Assembly (NCBI GenBank): GCA_037127255.1
Contig: JBANSL010000018.1
Coordinates: 11,133,175 to 11,197,174, forward strand
DNA from: Persicaria tinctoria
Taxonomy: Eukaryota; Streptophyta; Magnoliopsida; Caryophyllales; Polygonaceae
DNA: 64,000 bases
Reading direction: 5' to 3'
Part shown: positions 23,601 through 34,983 of the stretch, one piece after another
How positions within the stretch are numbered: the first letter of the stretch is position 1
Layout of the letters: every line of letters begins with the position of its first letter
Program-made: the position numbers and the translations under genes
Notes under the pieces: generated by a model
The model's database searches: none
Seen by the model: only the letters and a program-made list of their open reading frames with translations
Told to the model about the DNA's origin: nothing

Positions 23601-24791
23601 GGGCATTGGGAAGGGTTGTGTGACCCGAACTGACAATTTTAAAAGATTCGCCGTTTCCGACATAGACAGACGGTAAAGTGCTAGAATTAAAAACAGTTTG
23701 TAGGTTACCTGGTGCGTTCGTCATGTGAGAGGAGGCCCCGGTATCCATGTACCAGTTGCCGTCCGGCTGCTGAAGTCCCATGGTGGAGAAAGCGGCGGAT
23801 AGGTTGGTGTGCATGGGGTTCGACAGAGGCTGTTGAGAAGCGTACATCGTCGGGGAAGGGGCCGGCTACTGTGGCTGACGCTGCGGGAAAACCAAGACGG
23901 GCGAGGGGTATCTCGCCCACGTCGGATAAGGGCAGGGCGGCGGAGCGGGGGACCAGGGCTGCTGCGGGTACCAGCTCCCTGGCGGCGCCCGCCGCTGTTG
24001 CCGCCTCTGTCGCATCCTCCGCGTTGTTGGGGTGGTCTGGGTTGGGTTTGGGGAATTGGCTCCGGGGCTATGAAATCCTTGGAGGAAACAAGGACATGGG
24101 AAGGACCCTAGGGGCGTCCCTGACAGCTCTCCTCCCTGGAGAGCATGCTGCGAGCCACCATGAAAGTCGGAAGTGGCACTGTGTTGCTGATCATGCCACC
24201 GACGACATCAAATTTGGTGGAGAGGCCGTTGATAAGTTGAAGGACAGGGCGTTCTTCGCTAACCTTGTGTCCAACATCGCCTAGTTGATCAGCGATGGCT
24301 TTTATGGCGAGGCAGTAGTCAGAGACGGTGGAGAAGCTTTCCTGACGGGTGTTGATGAACTTACCCTCAAGATCCGCTGCCCTAGCGGATTGATTGTCAT
24401 GGAAGAGGCCCTTTATGCGGAGCCAGACATCTCGAGCGGTGGAGTCTGGTTGGAGGACGGTAATCAGGACGTCCTCATGATCAGAGATGGTGGCATAGAT
24501 CCATCCAAGAACGATAGAGTCAAGGCGGTTCCAGACGGGCTCAGGGACATCAGTCGGACGACCAGAGCCGTCGATGTGGGTGATGACGTCGTGAGCCTTA
24601 CAGGCGGTTTGGAAAAGTTCCGCCCATGTGTGGTATTGGACCTTTTTGAGATCAAGGGTTAGGGGAATTTGATTTTTGATATTGGTGACGAATTGAGCGG
24701 AGTGAAAGGGTTTTTGTGGTGGTGGTGGAGGGTTAGGGTTGGGTGGAGGTGGGTTAGGGTTGAGCGGGTTTCCATCCTCGACGGTAGCCAT
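20640..24791 (-). pseudogene. Frameshifted copia Gag-Pol polyprotein
   Basis: Minus strand, in order. Gag UBN2 domain at 24791-24108 (LEGKFINTRQESFSTVSDYC), with no CCHC knuckle found. A Gly/Pro-rich broken linker follows. Protease active site DTGASSH and GAG-pre-integrase LWHARLGH are at 23847-23131. Integrase at 23124-22717 has VVLDDFTNFFWVFPL and ends near PFWVEALHMTTYLHN. A proline-rich linker and the reverse transcriptase start (LERHKARLVVNG) lie at 22686-21799. The YVDD box is at 21567-21175, and RNase H (AYSDADWAGC) at about 21159-20690. Breaks occur near 24108, 23125, 22700, 21797, 21595, 21177 and 20920, as a mix of frame changes and stops. It cannot make a full polyprotein. Confidence 0.9.
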
Positions 24792-24947
24792 CGGAAGGAA
24801 AGAGGGGAGATGGCGCCGGAAAAGGGGGTGGGTGAGGTGCGGCGGCGGCTACAAGGAGATGGGCGGCGGCGGCTTAGGAGCGGCGGCGGCACTGGATCGT
24901 AAGTGTGAAATAAGAAAATTAGGGTTTCACACGAAGGCGTGATACAA

Positions 24948-25087
24948 TGTAAGTGTTTGGAGAACTGAGTCCTTAACGGATCTCAGATGCCTACTCCTGT
25001 ATATATATATATCAATGGGTGAAAACCCTGAGAGTACAATCGTAAATGTACATGATATGGACATATATAAATAATATAATGCTAACA
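24948..25087 (-). repeat. 5' LTR of the copia element
   Basis: A 140-bp repeat with TG/CA ends, short for a copia LTR. The primer site begins immediately inside it (24947 downward on the minus strand). Confidence 0.88.
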
Positions 25088-25092
25088 ATATA

Positions 25093-25578
25093 ATCTTAGT
25101 TAATTAGTAGTTAAAGTAGCATTTCCCACCATTATAATTTATAAGTAGTGGTTTAAACATTAGAATAATGACATCAAAACACTACTTTGATGATAAATAC
25201 ACCCCTAAATATATGCATATGTTTTAGGTAAGGACAAATATTCTAACTTCGATGTTCATAATTTTTTTGTTAAATATGACCCAATATTTATTAAAATATA
25301 AATATTATAATTAAAAATATTTATAGAATATAGAAATAGATATTAAAAATAATACTAATAATAGATAGTATGGTGTGCTAATATATAATAAGTATGTTAA
25401 GATAACTCGATTCAATGATAAAGCATGGGCACTACGTGGGATTCACAAAAATGGAGAATATGAAACACATGAGAATATGACGCCAAAAACAATGAAATAT
25501 ATATTATTACATCCCAGATGAAAATTGTAAACGGTGTATTTTAAAATAAAATGCTACACACTTTTAAAACTGCTACCC

Positions 25579-25581
<3 letters not shown>
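25093..25581. other. Gene-free AT-rich stretch
   Basis: No coding capacity or recognisable element was seen between the copia element and the CT microsatellite. Confidence 0.4.

Positions 25582-25673
<92 letters not shown>
25582..25673. repeat. (CT)n microsatellite
   Basis: An uninterrupted CT dinucleotide run of about 90 bp (about 45 units). No gene start was recognised nearby, so a promoter role is not indicated. Confidence 0.95.
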
Positions 25674-25889
25674 AGCTTCCAAACAAGAACTAGAAATTCT
25701 TAATGACAAACCAAGCTAGCAAGGTGAAACAATGGTCTCAAACAAGGCCCTTTATAAGTCACTTGGTTAATTTCTCTAATTAGACACAAGAGAGTAAATA
25801 ACAAAGTCGAACGACCGGAAGAGAAGAAGTACCTCGGAGATGACTGTTGTCTCAATTTCCCAAAAACATTTTCAAAAATCTTTAATTGA

Positions 25890-25987
25890 TTTTTTTTTTT
25901 ACAGTGGGTAAGAAGTAGATCGACTAAACGATCTTGAAGCCATCAATGGATGACTTGAATAACCTTACGCAGAGTGTCGTCGAAAAA
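25890..25987 (-). mobile_element. Short retroposed insert with poly(A) tail
   Basis: About 98 bp beginning with a T run, which is the poly(A) tail when read on the minus strand. It is flanked by a perfect 16-bp direct repeat, AAAAATCTTTAATTGA (25874-25889 and 25988-26003). The tail plus a long target duplication is the mark of target-primed reverse transcription, so this is a SINE or a strongly 5'-truncated LINE. The source element was not recognised. Confidence 0.7.
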
Positions 25988-26003
25988 AAAAATCTTTAAT
26001 TGA

Positions 26004-26461
26004 ATTGATTATGGCAAAGATGTCCCCTTCCACCTCAATCTTCTTCCCTAATTCTGGTTGCTTCCATTGTTGGCTCGTAGCAATTCATCCTGAGTCCAAT
26101 AGCCTCCGCCGTCAAGGCCGAAACAGAACCATATAGCAACGCATTGCATTCGAAAAACCGCCTCAACATGCATTCCAAATTACAAAACCTATCAATAATT
26201 CACTAGAAAGAAGTTTAGATTCGTCAAAATTTAGTTTACAAGATCCTTCAAGAGGGTTTTTCCACATTTTTTTTTTCTCTCTGCAATGTGTGAAACTGTG
26301 AATTGTGACATGTCTTTATAGTTGCTTTATTATCATATAATAATATAGAGGGTTCCTATACACACGATCAATATCTCATTATCTACACGAGCATATCTAC
26401 AAATCTAAAGCCGTGAAATTGAACTTGATTCCAAATGAAATATTTCTTTCATGATTACGGC
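26004..26461. other. Gene-free stretch
   Basis: No supported gene or element. Scattered short frames on the minus strand (about 26030-26240) read weakly like LINE RNase H-type sequence but carry no diagnostic motif. Confidence 0.3.
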
Positions 26462-26464
26462 TTA

Positions 26465-26738
26465 GAGCAACCCCAACAGGTTCTCCATAATGGATTTTTG
26501 GGGAATATTGATCAAGGTTGATTTTGGTCTAACAGCTTCCCCATTACATTCTCCAAAATAGAGAATGATGAGAAAAAATAGAGATCTTTCCCTAAATTTG
26601 GAGAAAACTCTATATATTTTGGGGTAAACTCCATAATAGAGAATTTGTTGAAATTCAGTCCAAAAAAATCCAGAATGTGATTTATAATTGTAACTCTCCA
26701 TTTTGGAGAATTGTTTAGAGAAGTTGTTGGGCATGCTC
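26465..26738. mobile_element. PIF/Harbinger-type MITE, copy 1
   Basis: 274 bp with inverted termini GAGCAACCCCAACA / TGTTGGGCATGCTC, flanked by the 3-bp duplication TTA (26462-26464 and 26739-26741). This combination is typical of PIF/Harbinger (Tourist-like) MITEs. The interior has TTCTCCAAAATAGAGAATG-type inner palindromes and no coding capacity. Confidence 0.8.
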
Positions 26739-26803
26739 TTAGTAAGCCGGAAAATATTTATTTCATAAGCACTTCTTACTGGCCATGGCTTCCAAAACCG
26801 TTA

Positions 26804-27069
26804 GAGCAACCCCAACAACTTCTCCATATTGAATTTTTAGAGAAGATTAAGATGGATTTTGGTCCAACAGATTTCCCATTACATTCTCCAAAATAGAGAA
26901 TGAGGAGAAAAAATGGAGATTATTCCCTAAATTTGGAGGAAACTCTATATATTTTGGGGTAAACTCCATAATAAAGAATCTGTTGGAATTCAACCCAAGA
27001 AAATCCAGAATAAGTGGTTTATAATTCTCCATTTTGGAGAATTTTTTAGAGAAGCTCTTAGACATGCTC
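26804..27069. mobile_element. PIF/Harbinger-type MITE, copy 2
   Basis: 266 bp, the same family and orientation as copy 1 and easily aligned with it over the whole length. The termini are GAGCAACCCCAACA and GACATGCTC, with TTA on both sides (26801-26803 and 27070-27072). Only 62 bp separate the two intact units and their TTA sites. Confidence 0.8.
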
Positions 27070-27104
27070 TTAGAGAGACTTTATTGGAGGAAAATATAAA
27101 GTCG

Positions 27105-27207
27105 GCAGCAAGCTTGACTTGTTTAGGCAAGTGAACGAGCTCGAGTCGAGCTTTTTTCGAGCCGATCTCGATCTGAGCTCGAACTGTTCAGCCATATACC
27201 AACCCTA
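27105..27207. repeat. Partial copy of the GAGCTCGAGC-rich repeat
   Basis: Contains GAGCTCGAGTCGAGC and ends ACCAACCCTAA, the inverse of the TAGGGTTG terminus of the repeat at 17445-17824. Only one end is present. Confidence 0.5.
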
Positions 27208-27742
27208 ATCTAGATATGTAACTTTTTTATGCATCCCGGTTCTTCATATAACTGTCTTAAGTCTTATACAGCCTTTTTAGTTTTTGAATATTCCTATAGC
27301 TCTAACTCCTTATACAGTATCATATAAAAATTCTTTTATTCCTCCACCATGTTAGGCTGGAAAGAGAAATTCACACCATTTTTTTAGCAAGATAAATATC
27401 ATTAATGACAATTGATAATTTCCACTTCTCATAATTACAGTAGACCAGACCAAATGACCAAATACTCACACAGGGTACACCAATCACACACCACTGTGGA
27501 GCAAAAACATCGAGTCTACACCATTTACATCACAAATCTTCACTTCCGAAACCCAGGTAAAAAAATAATAATAATGTCAATGGTGTTTGATGGCTAAAGA
27601 AGCTCATCTGAACCATTGAAAAAAGGTCATCATCAACCTAACCTAATTGGGATCATTAAAACAAATTGACGACCCGATTAACCATCTATGCATAGATCAT
27701 TAAAACAAATTCCTTTCCGAGAACAAGATCCGATCGAGTTTC

Positions 27743-28057
27743 TCATCTGAGCATGGAAGTAAGAGCTTCAAAAACATCTTCCTCACAAGGAATGGTGATC
27801 CCATTATCATGGCTGAACCCAAACTCCTCCTCCGCCTGCTGCAGTAAGCCCTGAAACTCAGGCCGATCAAGGAAGGCGATGGGCACTATGTACCTGGTCC
27901 TGTTCTCTCCAACGTACACGGCGAAATGGCCCTTTGGCACGTCCAGGAATCGGCCATGTTCGTCGCAAACGTTCTTCTTTCCGAAGCTTGAACACCTCCT
28001 CACAATCTGCCTTATCACCGCTGTCTGGTGTAGCTTGCTTGATCTCTTGACTGCCAT
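27743..28057 (-). CDS. SAUR: SAUR family auxin-responsive protein
   Basis: A single-exon protein of 104 residues, the usual size for SAURs. These small auxin-induced proteins promote cell expansion by inhibiting PP2C.D phosphatases and so keeping plasma-membrane H+-ATPases active. The basic N-terminus ([10 protein letters not shown]...[10 protein letters not shown]) is followed by the SAUR core: [13 protein letters not shown] (residues 39-51), [20 protein letters not shown] (55-74), EEEFGF (76-81) and [10 protein letters not shown] (87-96). The ATG at 28057 is the only in-frame choice preceding the conserved region and matches family starts. No intron is needed. The subclade (SAUR50/SAUR72-like) cannot be settled by eye. 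Confidence 0.95.
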   Translation of the reverse strand: MAVKRSSKLHQTAVIRQIVRRCSSFGKKNVCDEHGRFLDVPKGHFAVYVGENRTRYIVPIAFLDRPEFQGLLQQAEEEFGFSHDNGITIPCEEDVFEALTSMLR

Positions 28058-28157
28058 GTTAATTGCTTTGTTTGTTGGGGGTGAAGCTTTGGGAGAAGAA
28101 GAAGATCACCTAAGAAGAGAGGAGGAATGTGGTGGCCTTAGTTAGTAGGAGGGGAGG

Positions 28158-28163
28158 TTTATA
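28158..28163 (-). promoter_or_regulatory. TATA box of the SAUR gene
   Basis: TATAAA on the minus strand about 100 bp upstream of the SAUR ATG, implying a leader of about 70 nt. No canonical TGTCTC auxin-response element was found in the next 300 bp; only TGTC cores (for example TTGTCACC near 28170) are present. Confidence 0.5.
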
Positions 28164-28199
28164 AGAGGTGACAATCAAAGGGAAACAAAGGCACATGTA

Positions 28200-30849
28200 G
28201 GGACATGACCCTAGAAAACCAACCCCATTTGGGTTTAAATGAGTCTGTTGAGAACTTGAGGTTCCAAAAGACACCATGGGGTCCTCTTCTCTAGTTGTCA
28301 AGGTTGGCTTTAGTACTAGTTCAATCACAGTCACATACCTACATAGCCCATTGATTCTCTGCAGCTATTTTGTTAGGGATAAAAAACCAGATGCACACAA
28401 TATTCTTATATGTTCAGCAACTTTCAGTTTTTACTCTCAATTTTTTTTTTTTGTAATGATCTCTTGTTGGATCAGATTACGTTTCATCTTGCTTGATCCA
28501 CAATTTCTCAGTGCTTGCTCTGAATCTAACTGCAAATCATTTTCAAGTTTCAAACTCACTCCCAGTCTCCCCATTTTCACACCCAAGGTGTTGGTTTCTT
28601 TTTTTTTTTCCACCCATGAAGCCTAAACTAGCTCTATCCAAAGGAGATTCATAAGTTGTTTAGTTAAAAGGGTTACCAGCCACAGCCACACTATTTGACA
28701 GATAATATCCTCATCTTTGATGTCATATTTTTCACTATTTTTTAATATAAAAAAATCAGCAGTCATCCATTCCCAAAAAAATTCAAGATAATATTTTATT
28801 AGGGACTAGTCATTCCCATCAAAACCCAAGGTGGTCCAAAAACAGAGCCCAAAAAAATCAGTTATCTTTGAGAATGGAATAGGAAACTTCCACTATTTCC
28901 ATTTCTTTTTTGGCCTTCACTTATATCATCATAGATCACCATTAACTCCCAACCCCCATAGAAAGGAAAGTACAACTAACACAAGTTTTTGCAGCATGAA
29001 TTCTCTTTACCAAATGAGTTTATTACTGCAAACAAGTGATGAATTATGGCTTCGCGATGCAGCAGGATCATGTCTAGGGCAAAATAGAACAAGAAAACCC
29101 ACTTTCAAGTAACCATCTGCAGCTCAATAATGCAGCTGCTAGGTAAATGGTCCCAATATCCATCCAAAGAAAAAATGACCACAGATGAATAGACAAGTCT
29201 TAATCAGAAATCAATCAAAGGATCGAATGTCTACCTCAGTTCATCAACAAGGCTGGCACTCGGTCTAAAATCCACATGTTCTATGGCCCAGAAACTTCAA
29301 CATAAATGAATGATACGGATCCGTCCAGCCTTGCTGTCCTACTCACTCCTTCCGATTTTCCTCCATATCAATTGGTACATTTACCAGTACAATATTTATA
29401 TCTACCTAGATCTGTCCAAATACAATATCGAAGTGTTAATAACTCGAAACCATCACCATAGAACTAGTATCCAAATGGCACTCATGACAAAATGAATAAG
29501 TTCTTTGTTATATTTAAGATGGAGCCTGTTGGTATTCTAGAAATGCCAGCATACATTTAATTCTACCACCCTAGATATTAAGCACCTTACCTGGTGTGGC
29601 CCCATTTGTATTTGGATCAATCTGATTACAGGGTTAGGAAAATGATTCTTTTAAATAAACATTACATAAAGATCAGTGTTAGAAAAGAAGCAAGCCCATC
29701 TTCTAGCAATTCCAAAATGCTTGAACTTTTTTTTATATAAATGGGATAAAGTGAAAACCCTTTACATGTGACAGTTTCAAAGTTAAACGTCAAAGGATTC
29801 CTACAGAGACTTGATGATGGTGCAATTAGAGCCTGGAATGTTGATGGGCCACACATCAGTGGTAGAAAAGAAGCAAGCCCATGTTCTATGAATAAGATTG
29901 GCTGATTGAAGAAAAATAAGCGAAAAAAGAAAAGAAAATGTTTATATCAGTACAAGAGTCAAGAAATAAGGGGAAAATAGTACCTCTCAGCAGTAAAGGC
30001 ATGCAAAATATTAAAGCTATGATAGCAGGTGAGTGATCGCTGTCTACTGCTATATTTGACAAGTTCCCATCTAATCTCTCCTTAAATTTTAACTTTGTCA
30101 CCCTCAATGTAGAAAAGCATTCAATGTTTTTGGTATGAATACTGTTGAATGTAGTATGAGCAGGAAAGCCAGGTATGAAATAATATTGCTGAATGTAGTA
30201 TGAGCGGGAAAGTCAAGGTCTCATTTGGTTGAATGTGTGAACTGTGAAGTGATGGTTGAAAAATGTAGAAAAATAAGAGATTTAATAGTAAGGGGTGAAT
30301 AGAAAATTCAATACTAAACAGCAATGAAGAGAATCTTACTTAGACCTCTCTAGGTGATTACACTTCATGTGTTTAGTAGGAACATATAAAAGAATGGTAA
30401 AACCAAACGCAGCTTCCAAGGCCCAGCAAAAACCAAATGTTACTCGGGTAAACTAATATGGACAATAATAACAACAGTTACTAGACAAATAGCAAAACTC
30501 GAGAGTGATGTTGAGCTATTGCCTTCATATTATAAGTTTGAAATCCACTACATAAGATAAAAGTTTAGGCCTATGTGTACCTGCTTAACCCGAGCCTTGA
30601 CAACATCAACCTAGTATATTCCGCCAGAGCAAAGGGTCTATCCTACATTGTTACATTTATTTGACGTGAGATAACTCCCCGAAAAACAAAGAGTTTTTGT
30701 TTATTTGAGCTTGTCTTTGATGAAACACGGCATAATAATCCACACCCTCCTAAGAGAATGATGTTTTCATAAGCTACTACTATATATTAAACTGAATAAT
30801 GCATAAATATATAGGAATCAAAGAAGCTCACAAGAGAGAAACACATAAG
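28200..30849. other. Long stretch without a recognised gene
   Basis: About 2.6 kb with only short frames lacking family features. Two local duplications were seen. AGAAAAGAAGCAAGCCCAT occurs near 29683 and near 29864. A unit of about 48 bp containing TGAATGTAGTATGAGC is duplicated near 30147 and 30193. A weak inverted pair with TTTGGTT/AACCAAA ends (about 30214-30412) may be a degraded MITE. Confidence 0.4.
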
Positions 30850-31587
30850 TCAAAACAAAAGCAGGAAATAACTAGTTAGTCTCATTTCCAGATTTACTAG
30901 TACCCAGAAAGCCAAAAGACACAGATCAATGCACTTCCGCCGTAGCCGATACGATATTGAGGAGAGAGCTAGCTTCGCTGCATAATACACATCAAAAGGA
31001 CAATTAGACACGAGAAGAAGTTGCAGTGCAGCCCATGTAGGGGAACCAAAAACATTCAGAGTAGGGCCCAATCCAGGCTGTAAACTTTGTTGACGTGACA
31101 AAATTGGCAGTAAGTAACCACCCTTGAGGCCTTAGAGCTTTGAAAGATATGTGATAAGCCAAGAATTCAATACAAAGTCTCAATCTTGAGAAGGTGAGAA
31201 GTCGACATTGCAGCATATATAAAACACAGTTAGACACCGTAATCAATGCAGTCCATGTCTTTCTCCTAATAATCCTGGTTTCACGCAGAAACAATTCCCT
31301 ACAAATCACAATCTAACTACTGAATGACAGATGCGTTTGCTGACAGTGATTGTTTGAATAGCAAACGCCACAAGACCAAAAAAGATTATCTCGTCTACGC
31401 TGCAGACGATTGATTAACCAATTATTACAAGTAATGAATTTTATGTACCGATAGGGTTAGGGTTTTCCAGATTACCAAATTAACCAATTCCACAAGTCAG
31501 AGCGTCAAATCACAAAACACCTGAAGTCGCATATACCAAAGGTTACACTAGCTACTTGCCTTGAATTTCAATTTGAGTTGCCCCCAT
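30850..31587 (-). CDS. Possible small unrecognised gene
   Basis: Not recognised. A reading of the minus strand with exons 31587-31556, 31298-31238 and 31077-30850 gives an uninterrupted 106-residue frame: MGATQIEIQGK, then LFLRETRIIRRKTWTALIT, then a hydrophobic C-terminal part that could span a membrane. The three joins use GT donors and AG acceptors and stay in phase, but I chose them by eye. Support for real transcription is upstream: minus-strand site II-like TGGGCC/GCCCA motifs at about 31850-31910 and a leader-like segment from 31800 to 31588. It could equally be a non-coding transcript or a gene decayed downstream of its first exon. Confidence 0.25.
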
Positions 31588-31810
31588 CTTTTGCTGCGGT
31601 AATGACGTGATTGGCGGCCACTGCTCCCCTATTCCGGGTTCGTTGATTCCGACGTGTTTGGGGAAAGTGATTTCAAGCAATCGAGTGATGTCCGTTCTCG
31701 CTTGGAATTTGGAGATGCCGAATTTTGTGACTGCATATAATTGTAGGAGCAGTTCTTCGCTGATTAGGGATTGCGCTCAAACGGTTTATGCCAAATTGAG
31801 GATTTAACTT

Positions 31811-33146
31811 CTGAACTAATCAGCTGAACCTTCACTGGCCATGATCTTTATTGGGCTCGATTGCAAGATAGGGCTTGGATCTTAATTGGGCCGTATAAAT
31901 GGGCTGGGCTAATACAGCTTTACTTAGTTATTTTTTTAAAAAAAAAAATACAACGAACAGATTTGGATAAACATAACTAGCTCATCAAAAAAAAAAAACA
32001 TAACTAGTTTATGAATTATGAGATAATCTTTTGCCCCACCTTTGAATTTGGTAAATATAGAGTGGTCGTTCGAACGGGATCTTTGGATACCACCCTCAAA
32101 TCTTTTTCAGTTGAACCATTCCCGAATGTTTTCTTTTGCCCTACCGAGTACACCGGTTTAGGAGACCTGTATGATCATGATTAAGAGTATCATCGACATG
32201 ATGGCTAAAATGTACAACCTTATCTATCACTATACTACCATACAGGGCACGTATGCAAACGAGATATTCTGAAAGACTGAAAGATGAACGAGTGTATCCG
32301 AGATGATTATCTAGATCTCTAATAAACAAGTCCATATTCACTTTAAAAAGTTGATAACAGACGAATATTGTTGGTTTACCTATTTTTTCGTGGTTGAAGT
32401 CGGTTGGGTCCAACGGCTGGGCCCGGTGGGGTTAAGACGAGATGGAGGGAGTTCGTGTGTGCGGGCTCATATACGGAAGACTCGAACAACACATAAACCC
32501 GAATGGAGTTTCATCTCAAAACCAATTGACAATGAGGAGTAGTCCTTCAACCTTATATGTTTTTCAAACATTCTCTATATTAACGACGTGAGACAACCAC
32601 ATTCCAACAGTCCTATATTTCTTCACGTTTATTTCTGATGATGAATCAGACTATACTCTCTCCCGAGAGAAGGTTAAAACCATCAAAATTAATCTTGACA
32701 ACCTTTTCGATGGAACGTCGTTACCAGTGGGCTGGTTCTGTGCGTACTTAGTACATTACTTAGCTAAAGCTTAATAAAATGGATCGACCATTGCACCTAC
32801 ACAATTACATCTTCAAGCCCCAAATTCGAAATTTTCTTAAAAGAAAAAATGGCTATCGGTGATATAAAATTATAAATTTGGGGTTTGGTTATGTGGAATT
32901 TGTCCCTTATGTTGTTGGCACTTGTTGCATCTCACTGATAAGTCTCATAAGTGAGTGATTCATGTGCATGTGCACGTGGGGTTCAAACTCATGTGTGATT
33001 TTTTTTTTTTTTGTCTCTTAATAAAATAATATTCCATTGAAAAACCATAAATATTAGGTTAAAAATTGAAAATACGCATCTATGACTATGTCGTCTATTT
33101 TCATCTATAAATATATATCAACTCATCAAACAAATTGAAATGCATA
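31811..33146. other. Gene-free stretch
   Basis: No gene supported. Apart from the GCCCA motifs at 31850-31910, the sequence shows poly(A)/poly(T) runs and short frames without features. Confidence 0.4.
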
Positions 33147-33154
33147 TTTGCTAA

Positions 33155-33570
33155 TAGACCTGTCAAAATACAACCCGACCCGGTGACCCGATTCGAACGA
33201 CCCGAACCCGGAAATTTTGACCCGAAATTTTTTTCCGACCCAAACCCGAAAAACCCGAAATTTTCCGAGTAATCTGGGTTTCGACCCGGTGACCCGATTG
33301 ACCTGGTAATTTTGACCCGATTTACCTGATTGACCCGGTGATCCGATTGACCCGATTGATTTATAATTATATATAATTAAAATTTATCACAAAATTATCA
33401 AATCATGATTTTTTAAATTTAAAAAATAAAAAAGTGACAAACCCAAAATCGACCCGAAACCCGGTCAAATCTGAGTTTGAGTCAACCTGAAAAACCCGGA
33501 ACCCGTTTTACTCAAAAACCCGAAATAATCCGATTCAAACCCGACCCGAATGACCCGTTTGACAGGTCTA
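33155..33570. mobile_element. hAT-type MITE rich in GACCCG repeats
   Basis: 416 bp with perfect 13-bp terminal inverted repeats (TAGACCTGTCAAA / TTTGACAGGTCTA). It is flanked by an 8-bp duplication with one mismatch (TTTGCTAA at 33147-33154, TTTGCAAA at 33571-33578). Eight-base duplications and a TAG...CTA terminus fit the hAT superfamily. Both flanks inside the TIRs are dense in GACCCG/CGGGTC units that can pair, with an AT-rich centre (33361-33430). No coding capacity. Confidence 0.85.
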
Positions 33571-33578
33571 TTTGCAAA

Positions 33579-34324
33579 GGTGAGATACATCATTTTTATT
33601 TGTCGATTTCCAATATAATATAACATTTCCAGTGAAAAAATTTACTCCGTACTATATATGCGTATGTGAATCATTGATAATTTGATTAAATGTAAAGTGA
33701 AAAATATAATTAGAAGCCCAAAAAAACGAAGGAATGATGGGAACAAAAATTGGGAACTCCGTGGTTGTGTAAAACAAAGTTTGACAAGCTATCACGGTCG
33801 GTGGTTAGGGAAATGGAAGGGACCCTTATCCTATCTCTTTATTCCCATCTATATGTTTTTACATTCTCTCAATTTATGTATGTCACATTAGCTATGTACC
33901 TACATTTTTTCTTAGGTTAGTATTGGTGAAAACCCTCCACGACTTTGATTATTATTATATTATTTGTCCGTTTATAACTTTAAAATCAAGATTTTTTTAC
34001 CAAAACAGAACTTCTGGGTGTAAGATAAAAAATTTCGAAACCCTGGAGTTTCCAGAGAAAATATCATAAATTCTTACTTATGCGAATTACGCTTAGCCAC
34101 AGGGTTACTTCACGAAATTACCGTTGATTTTATCTATAATATCTCTGTCGTCAGATATTTTGAAAAAGACACGAAAGGCAAGATTTTCGTCCGTCGTAAC
34201 TAAAGATTTTTAAATTTATATTTTTCCACCTAAAATTTTTCTTCTTTATTTTTTTAAAATTTGTCCATCTTTTCAGACTCAATGTTTATACATGGCCTTT
34301 TTCTTTGTAGGATTTTATTTATAA
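33579..34324. other. Gene-free stretch
   Basis: AT-rich sequence with no supported gene or element before the MULE at 34335. Confidence 0.4.
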
Positions 34325-34983
34325 TATAGTGAATGAGGGAATTGCACATACTAACCCAAAAAACGAAAAGTGTTGCAAGGTTAACCCAACCCGGTTTTAA
34401 ATTAGGTCAAACCGGATATTTGGTAACCTGTGTACCCGGTAGCCCGTTGCAAAGGAGAGAAGGGAAGAGAGAAGGAAGGGGATCGGAGACGGGGACAGGC
34501 GGAGGCATCTCCCTCGAGGCGAGGCTCAGACGACCAGAAGGGGATCGGAGGCGGGCGAGAAAGGAGGGAGAAGGAGGGGGATCGAGGGAAGGCGCAGGCG
34601 GAAGCATCTCCCTCGACGGTGGATTGCTCGAGGCGAGGCGGAGGCGGAGGCATCTCCTTCGATCTCTGTAGTTGATTGAAGGCAACGGGGTTAGTTCCTT
34701 CTGTTGTTGGCTATTATCGTCGGAGATCCGTGGCTTGGAGGCGCAAGCGGCGAGTACTTCCACTCTCTCTTTCTTCAGGCGATTTCGAGCCTCGTCGAGG
34801 ATAATCTCCACAATTGGCTTCCATTCTGCGATTCCAGGTACAATCCTTCACCCTTCTTCTTCTATGCTCTATCTTTCAAGCCTTTGAATTGGAATTTTTA
34901 GTTTAGGGCTAGAGACTGAAATTTCGAATTTCGGAATTGAAATGGTTTGGTTTGAAGGAGACGAATGGGGTTTGCTGTCTGTC

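Larger units (their letters stand above)
20424..25087 (-). mobile_element. Near full-length Ty1/copia retrotransposon, defective
   Basis: A 4.66-kb element on the minus strand. The LTRs are 20424-20559 (3') and 24948-25087 (5'). Each has CA at its right end; the left one has TA where the right has TG. The element is flanked by a perfect 5-bp duplication ATATA (20419-20423 and 25088-25092). On the minus strand the 5' LTR is followed by TTGTATCACGCC, a diverged initiator-Met-tRNA primer site, and the 3' LTR is preceded by the purine tract ACTGAGGGAGGA. The LTRs differ by about four substitutions plus a 4-bp AT indel, so the insertion is relatively recent. Gag, protease, integrase, reverse transcriptase and RNase H occur in the copia order but are frameshifted. 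Confidence 0.93.

Noticed and set aside
30214..30412. MITE with TTTGGTT/AACCAAA ends
   Set aside because: Only about 10 bases match between the ends and no duplication is present; mentioned only as a possibility.
34402..34901. Multiple overlapping frames of 65-134 codons on both strands
   Set aside because: GC-rich low-complexity sequence inside the MULE produces open frames by chance; no domain was recognised.
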